31,317 nucleotides of DNA from DASQTB01 sp035642095 (GTDB taxonomy: Bacteria > Actinomycetota > UBA4738 > CALAEC01): positions 1 to 31,317 of the forward strand of contig DASQTB010000064.1 of NCBI GenBank assembly GCA_035642095.1. The letters are read 5' to 3'. Positions 15,163-24,196 of this stretch are shown here, piece by piece. The notes below the pieces were generated by a model. That model searched no databases, had not been told where the DNA came from, and worked only from the letters and a program-made list of their open reading frames with translations. The position numbers were made by a program, and so were the translations under genes. Every line of letters begins with the position of its first letter. Positions within the stretch are counted from its first letter, which is position 1.

Positions 15163-16505
15163 CGCTCGACGTCGGAGGAAAGCGCGTGGCCGTGGTCGGT
15201 CTGGCCGCCAGCGGACTGGCCGCCGTCCGGGCCCTGGTGGTGGCGGGAGCGTCGGTCCGGGTCACCGAGGCGAAGAATCGGGATGCGGTCGCCACGGCCG
15301 CTGAGGAAGCGGAGGCGATCGGCGCCACGGTCTCCGCCGGGGGCCACCGCCCCGATCACCTCGACGGTGTTGACCTCGTGGTGACCAGCCCCGGGGTCCC
15401 CGAGCGGGCCGACGTCTTACGGTGGGCCGTGGATCGCGGGCTCCCGGTGTGGAGCGAGCTCGAGGTGGGGGCCCGGCTGGCCACGGCCCCCTACGTGGGC
15501 ATCACCGGGACGAACGGGAAGACCACCACCACTGAGATGGTCGCTGCCTCGATGCGGGCCACGGGGCTCGACGCGGTGGCCTGCGGGAACATCGGGTACG
15601 CGTTCTCGTCGGCCGCCGCGGAACGACACGACGCGCTGGCGGTCGAGGCCTCCTCCTTCCAACTCCGGTTCCAGGACTCCTTCCATCCCCGGGTCTCGGT
15701 CCTGCTGAACGTGTCCGCCGACCATCTCGACTGGCACCCCTCCGTCGAGTCCTACCGGGACTCCAAGGCCCGCATCTTCGCCCGGCAGCGGCCCGGGGAC
15801 GTGCACGTCGGCAACCTCGACGACGGGGTGGCGGCGTCGGTGTCGAAGTCGGCGCGGTGCGACCTTGTGTGGTCCACGCTCGGCCGGCCGGGTCAGGGAG
15901 AGGTCGGCTACGAGGGGGACGAGCTGGTGGCCCGTCTCGACGGAGAGCGGCGACTGGGACGGCTCTCCGCCGCCGGCCCGGCCCACCGAGCCGACGCGGC
16001 GGCAGCCGCCGCGGCAGGGCTCTCCTTCGGGCTCGATCCCGATGCCGTGAGTGCCGCCGTCCTCGACTTCCGACCGCTGCCTCATCGGGGTCAGGTGGTG
16101 GCCGAGGTGGGAGGCGTCTCCTTCGTCGACGACTCGAAGGCCACGAACCCGCACGCCGCGCTGGCCTCCGTCGCCGGGTTCGAGCACGCCGTGCTGATCT
16201 GTGGCGGCCGGAGCAAGGGAGTGGACCTCGCCCCTCTGGCCGGGGCCATCCCCCGACTGGACGGCGTGGTCGTCTTGGGCGAGGCCGCCGACGAGCTGGA
16301 GGCGATCTTCGCCCCGCGCCTCACGGTTCGCCGGGCCGCCTCGATCGAGGAAGCCGTGCAGCTGGGTCAGGAGCTGGCGGCGCCGGGGGGAGCGGTCGTC
16401 CTGGCCCCGGCGTGCTCCAGCTGGGACATGTTCCGGGACTACCGGGAGCGCGGGGATCGGTTCGCTGCGGCGGCCCGGTCGCTGTCGCGGAAGGAGGCGG
16501 TGTGA
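15159..16505 (+). CDS. murD: UDP-MurNAc-L-Ala:D-Glu ligase MurD
   Basis: A 448-residue cytoplasmic Mur ligase that adds D-glutamate to UDP-MurNAc-L-Ala. An N-terminal Rossmann-like domain starts GKRVAVVGLAASGLAAVRAL; the ATP loop is GTNGKTT (117-123), and SADHLDWH and FVDDSKATNPHAA are conserved Mur-ligase positions. GTG 15159 overlaps the mraY stop (GTGA) and has GGAGG (15148-15152) upstream. The 3' end carries AAGGAGG (16491-16497), the ribosome binding site of ftsW. Confidence 0.95.
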   Translation: MTLDVGGKRVAVVGLAASGLAAVRALVVAGASVRVTEAKNRDAVATAAEEAEAIGATVSAGGHRPDHLDGVDLVVTSPGVPERADVLRWAVDRGLPVWSELEVGARLATAPYVGITGTNGKTTTTEMVAASMRATGLDAVACGNIGYAFSSAAAERHDALAVEASSFQLRFQDSFHPRVSVLLNVSADHLDWHPSVESYRDSKARIFARQRPGDVHVGNLDDGVAASVSKSARCDLVWSTLGRPGQGEVGYEGDELVARLDGERRLGRLSAAGPAHRADAAAAAAAGLSFGLDPDAVSAAVLDFRPLPHRGQVVAEVGGVSFVDDSKATNPHAALASVAGFEHAVLICGGRSKGVDLAPLAGAIPRLDGVVVLGEAADELEAIFAPRLTVRRAASIEEAVQLGQELAAPGGAVVLAPACSSWDMFRDYRERGDRFAAAARSLSRKEAV

Positions 16506-17728
16506 GCGGCGTCATCGCCCGGCGGGCCCCTTCCGGCCCCCCACGCCTTCGCCTGGTTCCTCCCGACCAGCGTCCGCCGCCGGCCCCGAGGCGATCGCGA
16601 CCGGGTCCCTCGGGGGGACCGAGGGCCGATCGCACGGTGGCGGCCCTCCTCGTCTCCTCCGGAGCGCTCGTCGTCCTCGGGCTGGTCATGGTCCTGTCGG
16701 CTTCGTCCGTGGGCGCCTACCAGGACTACGGTTCCAGCTTCCTTTTCTTCGTCCGTCAGCTCCTGTACGCCGTGGTCGGCCTGGGAGCGTTTCTGGTGAC
16801 CGCTCGGATGCGCCACACCGCGTGGCAGCGGTTGTGCTTCCCGCTACTGGTCGTTGCCGTCGTTCTCCTGGCCCTCGTGCTCGTCCCCGGCATCGGCACG
16901 GTGGCGGGGGGCTCGGCCCGGTGGCTCCGGTTCGGCCCGGTGACCGTGCAGCCCTCGGAGATGGCCAAGCTCGCCGCGATCACCTTCGGGGCCACCCTCC
17001 TGGCCCGGCGATGGCGCCGGCTCGGCGACCTTCGCCAGCTGGTGCTTCCCCTGGGCCCCGTGATGGCCCTGGTGTGCGGCCTGATCCTCCTCCAGCCGGA
17101 CATGGGGACCACCGTGATCGTGGTCTCCTCGGTGCTGGTCCTCCTCTTCGTGGCCGGCGCTCGGTCGAAGCATCTGATCGTGGGGGGCGCCGGCCTGGGG
17201 GCGTTCGGGTTCGCCCTGATGTACATCGAGGGGTACCGGTGGGCCAGGTTCATGTCGTTCATGGATCCGTGGGCCGATCCGCAGGGGAACGGCTACCAGA
17301 CGATCCAGTCGCTGATCGCTCTGACGTCGGGAGGGTGGTTCGGCGTCGGGCTGGGGGCCAGCCGACAGAAGTGGGACTACGTGCCGAACGCCCACACCGA
17401 CTTCATCTTCGCCATCATCGGCGAGGAGCTCGGGCTTGCCGGGGCGCTGCTGGTCCTGGCGTTGTTCGGGATGCTCATCTACGCCGCGGTCAGGATCGCC
17501 GTCCGGGCGCCGGACGTGTTCGGGCGTCTCTTGGCCGCCGGGATCACCGGGTGGTTCGGGATCCAGGCGGTGACGAACCTGGGCGCCGTCACCGGGCTCC
17601 TGCCGATCACCGGCGTGCCCCTGCCGTTCGTGTCGTACGGGGGTTCGGCCCTGGTCGCGGCGATGGCCGCCGTCGGCATGCTGGTCTCCGTGGCCCGAGC
17701 CGGGCGTCTGAGGCGCCGCACCCGCTGA
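16502..17728 (+). CDS. ftsW: SEDS peptidoglycan glycosyltransferase FtsW
   Basis: A 408-residue SEDS-family membrane protein that polymerises lipid II at the septum with FtsI. A Pro- and Arg-rich cytoplasmic tail (1-43) precedes about ten membrane helices. The signature loop YQTIQSLIALTSGGWFGVGL is followed by NAHTDFIFAIIGEELG, in which D300 corresponds by motif to the catalytic Asp of SEDS enzymes, and by GVPLPFVSYGGSALV (371-385). GTG 16502 is set 4 nt after AAGGAGG and overlaps the murD stop (GTGTGA). FtsW rather than RodA is inferred from its place between murD and murG. Confidence 0.95.
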   Translation: MSGVIARRAPSGPPRLRLVPPDQRPPPAPRRSRPGPSGGPRADRTVAALLVSSGALVVLGLVMVLSASSVGAYQDYGSSFLFFVRQLLYAVVGLGAFLVTARMRHTAWQRLCFPLLVVAVVLLALVLVPGIGTVAGGSARWLRFGPVTVQPSEMAKLAAITFGATLLARRWRRLGDLRQLVLPLGPVMALVCGLILLQPDMGTTVIVVSSVLVLLFVAGARSKHLIVGGAGLGAFGFALMYIEGYRWARFMSFMDPWADPQGNGYQTIQSLIALTSGGWFGVGLGASRQKWDYVPNAHTDFIFAIIGEELGLAGALLVLALFGMLIYAAVRIAVRAPDVFGRLLAAGITGWFGIQAVTNLGAVTGLLPITGVPLPFVSYGGSALVAAMAAVGMLVSVARAGRLRRRTR

Positions 17729-17729
17729 G

Positions 17730-18833
17730 ATGCGAGTGATCGTGGGCACCGGCGGCACCGCCGGGCACGTCCTCCCCGCGCTGGCGGTGGCCCGGCGCCT
17801 CCGCGACCGTGTAGGGGCGGACGTCGCGTTCGTCGGGCGGGCGGAAGGACAGGAAGCGGCGCTCGTTCCCGCCGCCGGGTTCGTTCTGGAGACCATCGAG
17901 GCCCTGCCGTTCGCTCGCCGGCCGTCGGCGGCCATGCTCCGTGCGCCGATCGCCGCCCTCCGAGCCGCTCGCCGCAGCCGCGAGGTGGTCCGGGGGGCGG
18001 ACGTCGTGATCGGGATGGGAGGCTACGTCAGCGTGCCGGTGGCGCTGGCGGCCCGTCGTGAGCGGGTTCCCCTCGTGGTACACGAGCAGAACGCCCTGCC
18101 CGGCCTGGCCAACCGCGTGGCCGCGCGGTGGGCTCGTACCGTGGCGCTCTCGTTCGGCGAGACGGCTCGGCGGTTCCCCCCGCGTGTTCCGACCGTCATC
18201 ACGGGAAACCCCGTGCGGCCCGAGGTGGCCGGGGTCCCCGCCGATCGCCCGCGGCTGGCCGAGGAGGCGTGCCGGGAACTCCGTCTGGAGGAGGGGCGGC
18301 GGACGGTGGTGGTGTTCGGCGGAAGCCAGGGGGCCCTTCGGCTGAACCGGGCCGGCCTCGACCTGGCCGCGCTGCTCACCGATCGAGAAGACCTGCAACT
18401 GCTGCTCCTGACGGGGCCCCGGCACCACGACGAGGTGCGCCGCCGACGTCCGCCGTCCGGAGCGTTGCTGGTCCGGACGGCCCCGTTCCTCGATCGGATG
18501 GAGCTGGCCTACGCCGTGGCCGACCTGGTTCTCTGTCGGGCGGGGGCGACCACGGTGGCCGAGCTGACGGTGTGCGGGCTCCCTTCGATCCTGGTCCCGT
18601 ATCCCTACGCTACGGGACGGCATCAGGAGGCCAACGCCCGAGCGCTGGAGCGAGCCGGAGCGGCAGTGGTGGTGCTCGACGACGCCGCCACCGGAGAGGC
18701 CCTCGGACGCAGGATCGTCTCGATCCTCGACGATGCGGGACGGCTGCTGTCGATGAGCCGAAGCTCACAGCGTCTCGGTCGACCGGAGGCCGCTGATGCG
18801 GTGGCCGACGTGGCGGTGAACGCGACGGGATGA
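17730..18833 (+). CDS. murG: UDP-GlcNAc:lipid I N-acetylglucosaminyltransferase MurG
   Basis: A 367-residue GT-B glycosyltransferase that converts lipid I to lipid II on the inner face of the membrane. The N-terminal glycine-rich loop is GTGGTAGHVLPAL (6-18). Other landmarks are GMGGYVSVP, HEQNALPGLANR, ITGNPVRPE, VVFGGSQGALRLN and the donor-binding CRAGATTVAELTVCGLP. The ATG is one base after the ftsW stop. Two open frames on the opposite strand are shadows of this GC-rich gene. Confidence 0.95.
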   Translation: MRVIVGTGGTAGHVLPALAVARRLRDRVGADVAFVGRAEGQEAALVPAAGFVLETIEALPFARRPSAAMLRAPIAALRAARRSREVVRGADVVIGMGGYVSVPVALAARRERVPLVVHEQNALPGLANRVAARWARTVALSFGETARRFPPRVPTVITGNPVRPEVAGVPADRPRLAEEACRELRLEEGRRTVVVFGGSQGALRLNRAGLDLAALLTDREDLQLLLLTGPRHHDEVRRRRPPSGALLVRTAPFLDRMELAYAVADLVLCRAGATTVAELTVCGLPSILVPYPYATGRHQEANARALERAGAAVVVLDDAATGEALGRRIVSILDDAGRLLSMSRSSQRLGRPEAADAVADVAVNATG

Positions 18834-18843
18834 TGGAGCGGCG

Positions 18844-20286
18844 GTGAAAGAGTACGTTCCGCCTCCGGGCAGCATTCCCACCCTCCCCGTCCCCGACCTG
18901 CTCGGGCTGCGATCGCTCCACATGGTCGGCATCGGGGGCGCCGGGATGAGCGGCATGGCTCGGCTCCTTCTGGCTCGGGGCGTTGGGATCTCTGGAACGG
19001 ACCTGAAGGAAACGCCTCCCCTGGTCCAGCTGCGGTCCATCGGTGCCGACGTTCGGGTGGGACACGCGGCGGATCACCTGAGCCGGCCCGACGCCGTGGT
19101 GGTCTCCACGGCCATCCCGGACTCGAATCCCGAGGTGATCGAGGCCCGTCGCCGGGGGATCCCGATCCTCGCTCGGGCCCAGGTCCTGGCGGCGTTGATG
19201 CGGGAGCGACGGGCCGTTGCCGTGGCCGGGACCCACGGGAAGACCAGCACGACGTCGATGCTGGCGGTGATCCTGGAGGAGGCCGGGCTCGACCCGACCT
19301 ACCTCGTGGGAGGCGACCTGAACGAGAGCGGCAGCAACGCTCGATCGGGTGCCGGCGACATCTTCGTGGCGGAGGCGGACGAGTCGGACGGCTCGTTCCT
19401 GCTCCTGGAGCCAGACGTGGCCGTGGTCACGAACGTCGAAGATGACCACCTGGATTTCTATCCGAGCCGCGACGTCGTCGAGGCGGCGTTCGTGGCGTTC
19501 TGCCGACGGGCGCCGCTCGTCGTGGCCTGCGCCGACGACCCCGGCGCTCGCCGTGTCGTCGAGACGGCCGGGACCCCGGTGCTGTGGTACGGGCGATCCG
19601 AGGACGCGGCCGTCCGGGTGGAGGACCTGGAGGCCACGCTTCGGGGAAGTCGGGCCGTCATCCGAAGCTCCGGCCCGGACGTCGAGCCGTGGGTGGGGGA
19701 GCTCGTGCTCCCCGTGCCTGGCCGCCAGTACCTGGCCAATGCGGCCGGGGCGGTGGCCGCCGCGGCCAAGCTGGGGGTTCCTCCCCGCGCCGCCGCGGAG
19801 TCCCTCCGTGGTTTCGGCGGAGTTCGGCGGCGCTGGGAGCATCGGGGTGAGGCCCGGGGCGCGGCGTTCGTCGACGACTACGCCCACCACCCCACGGAGA
19901 TCGAGGCCACGCTGGCCACGGCCCGGGCCGACGGGGATCGGCGCGTGGTGGCGGTGTTTCAGCCTCATCGGTATTCGCGGACGGCAGCGATGTGGCGACC
20001 GCTGGGGGAGAGCCTGGCCGGAGCTGACATGGTCGTCCTGACCGACGTGTACGGCGCGGGAGAGCTGCCGGTCCCGGGTGTGTCGGGAAAGCTTCTGGTC
20101 GACGCGCTGGTGGAGGTGGCTCCGGGGAAGCGGGCCATCTACCTTCCCCGCCGGCGGGACGTCGCGGCGTTCCTGTCTCGGGAGGTCCGGATGGGTGACC
20201 TGGTGGTGACGATGGGGGCCGGGGATATCACCATGGTCGCCGAGGAGACCCTGGCGCTGATGAGACAGGACGTGGCCGGTGGGTAA
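18844..20286 (+). CDS. murC: UDP-MurNAc:L-alanine ligase MurC
   Basis: A 480-residue ligase that starts the stem peptide by adding L-Ala to UDP-MurNAc. MVGIGGAGMSGMARLLL (27-43) is the substrate-binding Rossmann loop, and AGTHGKTSTTSML (128-140) is the ATP loop. AEADESDGSFLLL and FVDDYAHHPTEIEATL are family motifs. GTG 18844 lies 5 nt after GGAG (18835-18838), 10 bp beyond the murG stop. The 3' end overlaps murB by 8 nt. Confidence 0.95.
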   Translation: MKEYVPPPGSIPTLPVPDLLGLRSLHMVGIGGAGMSGMARLLLARGVGISGTDLKETPPLVQLRSIGADVRVGHAADHLSRPDAVVVSTAIPDSNPEVIEARRRGIPILARAQVLAALMRERRAVAVAGTHGKTSTTSMLAVILEEAGLDPTYLVGGDLNESGSNARSGAGDIFVAEADESDGSFLLLEPDVAVVTNVEDDHLDFYPSRDVVEAAFVAFCRRAPLVVACADDPGARRVVETAGTPVLWYGRSEDAAVRVEDLEATLRGSRAVIRSSGPDVEPWVGELVLPVPGRQYLANAAGAVAAAAKLGVPPRAAAESLRGFGGVRRRWEHRGEARGAAFVDDYAHHPTEIEATLATARADGDRRVVAVFQPHRYSRTAAMWRPLGESLAGADMVVLTDVYGAGELPVPGVSGKLLVDALVEVAPGKRAIYLPRRRDVAAFLSREVRMGDLVVTMGAGDITMVAEETLALMRQDVAGG

Positions 20287-21208
20287 GTCGATCGGCCCGG
20301 CAGCGGAGGCTGCCCGGCGCATCCTTCGGGAGGCGCTGGGTGACCGGGTCCGGTTCGACTTCCCTCTGGCGCCGTTGACCTCGTTCCGGCTGGGGGGGCC
20401 GGCCGCCGCGTACGTCGAGGCCGAGTCGGGAGAGGACCTCCAGGCGGTCGGCCGGGCGCTCCGGGAGGGTGTCCCTCTGCTGGTCATCGGCAAGGGCTCG
20501 AACCTGCTCGTGTCCGATCGAGGGTTCCCCGGGGTCGTGCTGCGCCTGGGCCGGTCGTTCCGGTGGACTGCCCGAGACGGAGACCGGTTGACCGCCGGAG
20601 CGGCGATGCCCTTGCCCGCGCTGGCCGGGGTGGCCCTCCAGCATTCGCTGGCGGGGCTCGAGTTCGGCGTGGCCATCCCGGCCTCGCTGGGGGGCTCGGT
20701 TCGGATGAACGCGGGCGCTCACGGTCACTCACTGGACGAGGTCGTGGAGTCGGTCGAGCTGTTCCACCTCGACGACGGAGGCCCTCGGGTGATCCGGGCC
20801 CAGGATGCCGGATTCCGGTACCGCGATTCGACCCTGGCAAAGGACGGGGTCGTCATCGGGGCCACCGTCCGACTGCGCCCCGGCGAACGGGCCGAGATCA
20901 GACGACACATGGACGAGGCCCGGGAGTGGCGCAAGGCGACGCAGCCGCTGGCGGAGCCGAACTGCGGCAGCGTGTTCAAGAACCCTCCCGGAGACCACGC
21001 CGCTCGGTTGATCGAGGCGGCCGGGGCAAAGGGCCTGTCGGCGGGAGGCGCTCGAGTCTCCGACAAGCATGCGAACTTCATCGTGGCCGGGCCCGGGGCG
21101 ACCGCCGCCGATGTGTATCGGCTGATCGAGTCTCTCCGGGAGCGGGTGAGCGACCGATTCGGGATCGAGCTGGAGCCGGAGGTCCATCTGGTAGGAGCGC
21201 TGGGATGA
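20279..21208 (+). CDS. murB: UDP-N-acetylenolpyruvoylglucosamine reductase MurB
   Basis: A 309-residue FAD-dependent enzyme that reduces the enolpyruvyl group to give UDP-MurNAc. FAD-binding motifs are SFRLGGPAAAYVE (35-47) and VIGKGSNLLVSDRGF (69-83). Substrate motifs are GLEFGVAIPASLGGSVRMNAG, FRYRDS (R180) and NCGSVFKNP, with the proton-donor Ser at S231; the conserved Glu is in LEPEVHLVG near the end. GTG 20279 overlaps murC by 8 nt. The gene is followed by ftsQ through an ATGA overlap. Confidence 0.95.
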   Translation: MGKSIGPAAEAARRILREALGDRVRFDFPLAPLTSFRLGGPAAAYVEAESGEDLQAVGRALREGVPLLVIGKGSNLLVSDRGFPGVVLRLGRSFRWTARDGDRLTAGAAMPLPALAGVALQHSLAGLEFGVAIPASLGGSVRMNAGAHGHSLDEVVESVELFHLDDGGPRVIRAQDAGFRYRDSTLAKDGVVIGATVRLRPGERAEIRRHMDEAREWRKATQPLAEPNCGSVFKNPPGDHAARLIEAAGAKGLSAGGARVSDKHANFIVAGPGATAADVYRLIESLRERVSDRFGIELEPEVHLVGALG

Positions 21209-21963
21209 GCGAGCGGATCGCGGACCCCCGCTTTCGACGGTCCCCGGCGGGCGCCGTGGCGCTGTCGGTGCTGGCGGTGGGGCTGGGCGGATGGGGGATC
21301 GTGAACTCGCCGGTGTTCGCCACCCGACGGATCGAGGTGGAAGGGAACCGGCATCTGTCCACGGCCGAGGTGGTCGAGGCAGCGGGCGTTCGCCACGAGC
21401 AGAACCTCATCAGGCTTTCCACGGAGAACGTGGCCGAGAGGGTGAGGTCCCTCCCGTGGGTCCGCGAGGTCGTGGTCAGTCGCGACCTCCCGTCGACGCT
21501 GGTACTTGGCGTGGTGGAGCGAACGGCGACGGCATGGTTCCAGGACCCGGCGGGCGTCGTGGTGGTGGCCCGCGACGGGATGGTGCTCGACCGACCGGTC
21601 CAACCGCCGCGGCGGTTCCCACGGGTGGACGACGTCGCCTCGGCCCGGCCTGTCGGGGAGTCGGTTGGGTCGCCGCCCCCCGCGCTGCGCGTCGTGGCCT
21701 CGATGGGGCCCCAGCTGCTCGGGGGGATCTCCGCCGCGGCCTCTCAGGATGGCCAGGTCGTTCTGGAGCTGCGCGGCGGAGGAACGGTCCGATATGGCCC
21801 ACCTACCCAGCTGGCCCTCAAGAACCGGGCCCTGAGCCGGATGCTGGGATGGGCCCGCCGCGAGGGGCTGCCCGTGGCCTCGATCGACCTTCGGGTCCCC
21901 GATGCCCCCACCCTGGAGCCGCGGTCGCCGGGACGGGAGCCCTCAGCCTCACCGTCGCCCTGA
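21205..21963 (+). CDS. ftsQ: Cell division protein FtsQ (POTRA domain)
   Basis: A 252-residue bitopic membrane protein with a short cytoplasmic N-terminus, a membrane helix (about 15-33), a POTRA domain (about 39-107, beginning RRIEVEGNRHLSTAEVV), a beta domain and a Pro- and Ser-rich tail. FtsQ links FtsL/FtsB to the divisome and restrains septal synthesis until assembly is complete. ATG 21205 overlaps the murB stop (ATGA) with AGGAG (21193-21197) 7 nt upstream. It is the last gene of the coupled chain; ftsZ follows after a regulated gap of 165 bp. Confidence 0.92.
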   Translation: MSERIADPRFRRSPAGAVALSVLAVGLGGWGIVNSPVFATRRIEVEGNRHLSTAEVVEAAGVRHEQNLIRLSTENVAERVRSLPWVREVVVSRDLPSTLVLGVVERTATAWFQDPAGVVVVARDGMVLDRPVQPPRRFPRVDDVASARPVGESVGSPPPALRVVASMGPQLLGGISAAASQDGQVVLELRGGGTVRYGPPTQLALKNRALSRMLGWARREGLPVASIDLRVPDAPTLEPRSPGREPSASPSP

Positions 21964-21976
21964 TCGCGACCCACGT

Positions 21977-22006
21977 TTGACAATGGGCGGTGGCATCCGG
22001 TAACGT
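21977..22006 (+). promoter_or_regulatory. ftsZ promoter
   Basis: An exact TTGACA (21977-21982) is followed after 18 bp by TAACGT (22001-22006). Transcription would start near 22013, leaving a leader of about 116 nt before ftsZ. TAACGT recurs at 22032-22037, but no second well-spaced promoter can be assigned. An ftsZ-specific promoter after ftsQ is common in bacteria. Confidence 0.6.
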
Positions 22007-22037
22007 ACTCCGCCTGTAGGTGAGGTTTACATAACGT

Positions 22038-22058
22038 TTAACCTCCAGTTGAGGGTAA
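22038..22058. promoter_or_regulatory. Dyad in the ftsZ leader
   Basis: TTAACCTC (22038-22045), 5 nt (CAGTT), then GAGGGTAA (22051-22058): an inverted repeat matching at seven of eight positions. It lies about 25-45 nt downstream of the predicted start. CCTC-N5-GAGG symmetry is similar to MerR-family operators, and AT-containing dyads of this kind upstream of ftsZ are, from memory, a recurring actinobacterial feature. It may be an operator or an RNA hairpin. Confidence 0.5.
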
Positions 22059-22128
22059 GACAGGCGTTTCCGCAGGTTGCGGGCCCCCCCGAACGCCGAA
22101 GTGGAGAAGGGACACGGAGGCGGTCAGC

Positions 22129-23301
22129 ATGATGCAGGCTCCGCAGAACTACCTGGCGGTCATCAAGGTCGTCGGGATCGGCGGTGGCGGCGTCAACGCC
22201 GTGAACCGCATGATCGAAGCCGGCCTGAAGGGCGTGGAGTTCATCGCGGTCAACACGGACGCCCAGGCCCTTCTGATGTCCGAGGCGGACGTCAAGCTGG
22301 ACATCGGTCGGGAAACCACCCGTGGCCTCGGGTCCGGCTCGGATCCGGATATCGGCCGTCGGGCGGCCGAGGAGCACCGAGCGGAGATCGAAGAGATCCT
22401 CAAGGGTGCCGACATGGTGTTCGTCACGGCCGGCGAGGGCGGGGGTACGGGGACCGGTGGCGCCCCGATCGTGTCCGGGGTCGCTCGTGAGCTGGGCGCC
22501 CTGACGATCGGTGTGGTCACCCGGCCGTTCTCTTTCGAGGGCAGGCACCGGGCCAACCAGGCGGAGAACGGCATCCACGACCTCCGAGACGCTGTGGATA
22601 CCTTGATCGTGGTCCCCAACGACCGGCTGCTCCAGATCTCCGACGAGGCGACCTCGATGCTGGACGCTTTCCGGATGGCGGACCAGGTCCTCTATCAGGG
22701 TGTCGAGGGGATCACGGCCCTGATCACCACACCGGGGCTCATCAACCTGGACTTCGCCGACGTTCGAACGGTGCTCTCCGAGGCGGGGTCGGCACTGATG
22801 GGCGTGGGCCAGGGCACCGGCGAGGGCAGGGCGGAGGAGGCCGCCAGAGGGGCGATCTCGTCTCCGCTCCTGGAGGCGTCGATCGAGGGGGCCAAGGGTC
22901 TCCTCCTGTCGGTGGCAGGAGGGTCCGATCTGACACTGCATGAGGTCCACCGGGCCGCCGAGGCCATCACCCGAGCGGCTCACCCCGACGCGAACATCAT
23001 CTTCGGGGCGGTCATCGACGACGCCCTGGGGGATGAGTGCCGGGTCACGGTGATCGCGGCCGGGTTCGATCAGGTCGCGGGCCCGCAGTTCCGGGCGCCG
23101 TCGTTCAGGCAGCGGCAGCCATCGGTGCTCGGTGAGGACGAGGAGCTGGAAGAGGAGATTCCGGTCCCGTCGCTGCTCAAGGAGCCGGATGAGGAGGACG
23201 AGCTGTTCCAACCGACGGCGGCGCCGACGCCGGCGGCCGTTCGATCCACCGGTGACGGCGACGACGACGATCTGGACATCCCCGATTTCCTAAAGGGGTA
23301 G
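22129..23301 (+). CDS. ftsZ: Cell division GTPase FtsZ
   Basis: A 390-residue tubulin-like GTPase that forms the Z ring. The GTP-binding loop is VVGIGGGGVNAVNRM (14-28), the tubulin signature is GGGTGTG (104-110), and the T7 catalytic loop is NLDFADVRTVL (206-216). An acidic, Pro-containing linker (about 325-378) ends in the conserved C-terminal peptide DDLDIPDFLKG. In actinobacteria this tail binds SepF, encoded downstream; there is no ftsA. ATG 22129 has GGAGG (22116-22120) at 8 nt; the adjacent ATG at 22132 is less well placed. Confidence 0.98.
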   Translation: MMQAPQNYLAVIKVVGIGGGGVNAVNRMIEAGLKGVEFIAVNTDAQALLMSEADVKLDIGRETTRGLGSGSDPDIGRRAAEEHRAEIEEILKGADMVFVTAGEGGGTGTGGAPIVSGVARELGALTIGVVTRPFSFEGRHRANQAENGIHDLRDAVDTLIVVPNDRLLQISDEATSMLDAFRMADQVLYQGVEGITALITTPGLINLDFADVRTVLSEAGSALMGVGQGTGEGRAEEAARGAISSPLLEASIEGAKGLLLSVAGGSDLTLHEVHRAAEAITRAAHPDANIIFGAVIDDALGDECRVTVIAAGFDQVAGPQFRAPSFRQRQPSVLGEDEELEEEIPVPSLLKEPDEEDELFQPTAAPTPAAVRSTGDGDDDDLDIPDFLKG

Positions 23302-23334
23302 CGGGCGACCGCCACCCCGACGAGACGTGGGAGC

Positions 23335-23363
23335 GGGGAGGGCCGAACGAGGCGCCCTTCCCC
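23335..23363 (+). terminator. Possible hairpin after ftsZ
   Basis: GGGGAGGGC (23335-23343) can pair with GCCCTTCCCC (23354-23363) as a 9-bp stem with one bulged base and a 10-nt loop. It lies between ftsZ and pgeF. No U-run follows, so it may be an attenuator that lowers downstream expression rather than a full terminator. Confidence 0.3.
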
Positions 23364-23403
23364 CGCCTTGACGGCAGGCTCTCTCCGCCCCACGAACCCC
23401 ACG

Positions 23404-24165
23404 ATGGAGCGGCGACGGACTCGCCAGGACGTCCACGTCCTGATCGCTTCCGGCCTGGAGCAGCGGGGCGTGCTGACCGCCTTCACCGAGCGGACCGGCG
23501 GGGTCAGTGAGCGGCCGTTCTCCAGCCTGAACCTGGGATACGGGACCGGCGACGACCTCACCAAGGTGGAGGCGAACCGGGAGCGAACGGTGGAGGCCCT
23601 GGAGGTGCCCCGCTTCGCAGCGGCGAAGCAGGTACACGGGACCGGCGTCCTCCGGATTGGGCGGGACCGCCAGGGTCACGGTTTCCTCCCGACGGATCGA
23701 ACGCCCTCGGCGGACATCCTGCTGACCGGCCGCCCCCGGACGCCACTGGCGGTCCTGGTCGCCGACTGCGTCCCGATCGTGGTCGCCTCCGACGACCTCG
23801 TGATGGCGGTGCACGCCGGATGGCGGGCCTTGGCCGGAGGGATCCTGAACAAGGCGCTGGGCCTGTTCCCCGACCGACGGGGACTGGCCGGGGCGGTCGG
23901 ACCGGCGATCGGTCCCTGCCACTACCATGTCGGGGAAGAGGTCCTGGCCGCCGTGGAGCGCGGAGTGGGAACGGCGATCCGGGAGCGGCGGGGTGGCCGC
24001 TGGTTCCTCGACCTGGCCGGAACGGCGGCTCGGGTCCTTCGAGGCGCTGGCCTCCGGGATCTCGAGGAGGCGGGGGAGTGCACTGCCTGCCACCCCGACC
24101 GCTTCTTCTCCCACCGCCGGGAGGGTGTGACTGGCCGCCAGGCGGTCATCGCCATGCGCATGTGA
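23404..24165 (+). CDS. pgeF: Peptidoglycan editing factor PgeF (YfiH / multicopper-oxidase-like laccase domain)
   Basis: A protein of about 253 residues of the YfiH/DUF152 family. The metal-binding triad is visible: KQVHG (H78), VADCVPIV (C122) and AVHAGWRAL (H137), with AIGPCHYHVG downstream. Members have been described as purine nucleoside phosphorylase/deaminases, and in E. coli YfiH removes wrongly incorporated L-Ser from muropeptide precursors, which fits the dcw setting. ATG 23404 gives a family-like N-terminus but has no ribosome binding site; an in-frame TTG at 23368 is an alternative, also without one. The gene is usually found directly after ftsZ in actinobacteria, as here. Confidence 0.9.
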   Translation: MERRRTRQDVHVLIASGLEQRGVLTAFTERTGGVSERPFSSLNLGYGTGDDLTKVEANRERTVEALEVPRFAAAKQVHGTGVLRIGRDRQGHGFLPTDRTPSADILLTGRPRTPLAVLVADCVPIVVASDDLVMAVHAGWRALAGGILNKALGLFPDRRGLAGAVGPAIGPCHYHVGEEVLAAVERGVGTAIRERRGGRWFLDLAGTAARVLRGAGLRDLEEAGECTACHPDRFFSHRREGVTGRQAVIAMRM

Positions 24166-24196
24166 CACAAGGGACTGAATACAAGGGGGGAGCGGC

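Noticed and set aside
18610..20676. A 688-codon open frame on the minus strand
   Set aside because: It runs antisense across murG, murC and murB, is rich in Arg, Pro, Gly and Ser and matches no family; long antisense frames are expected at this GC content.
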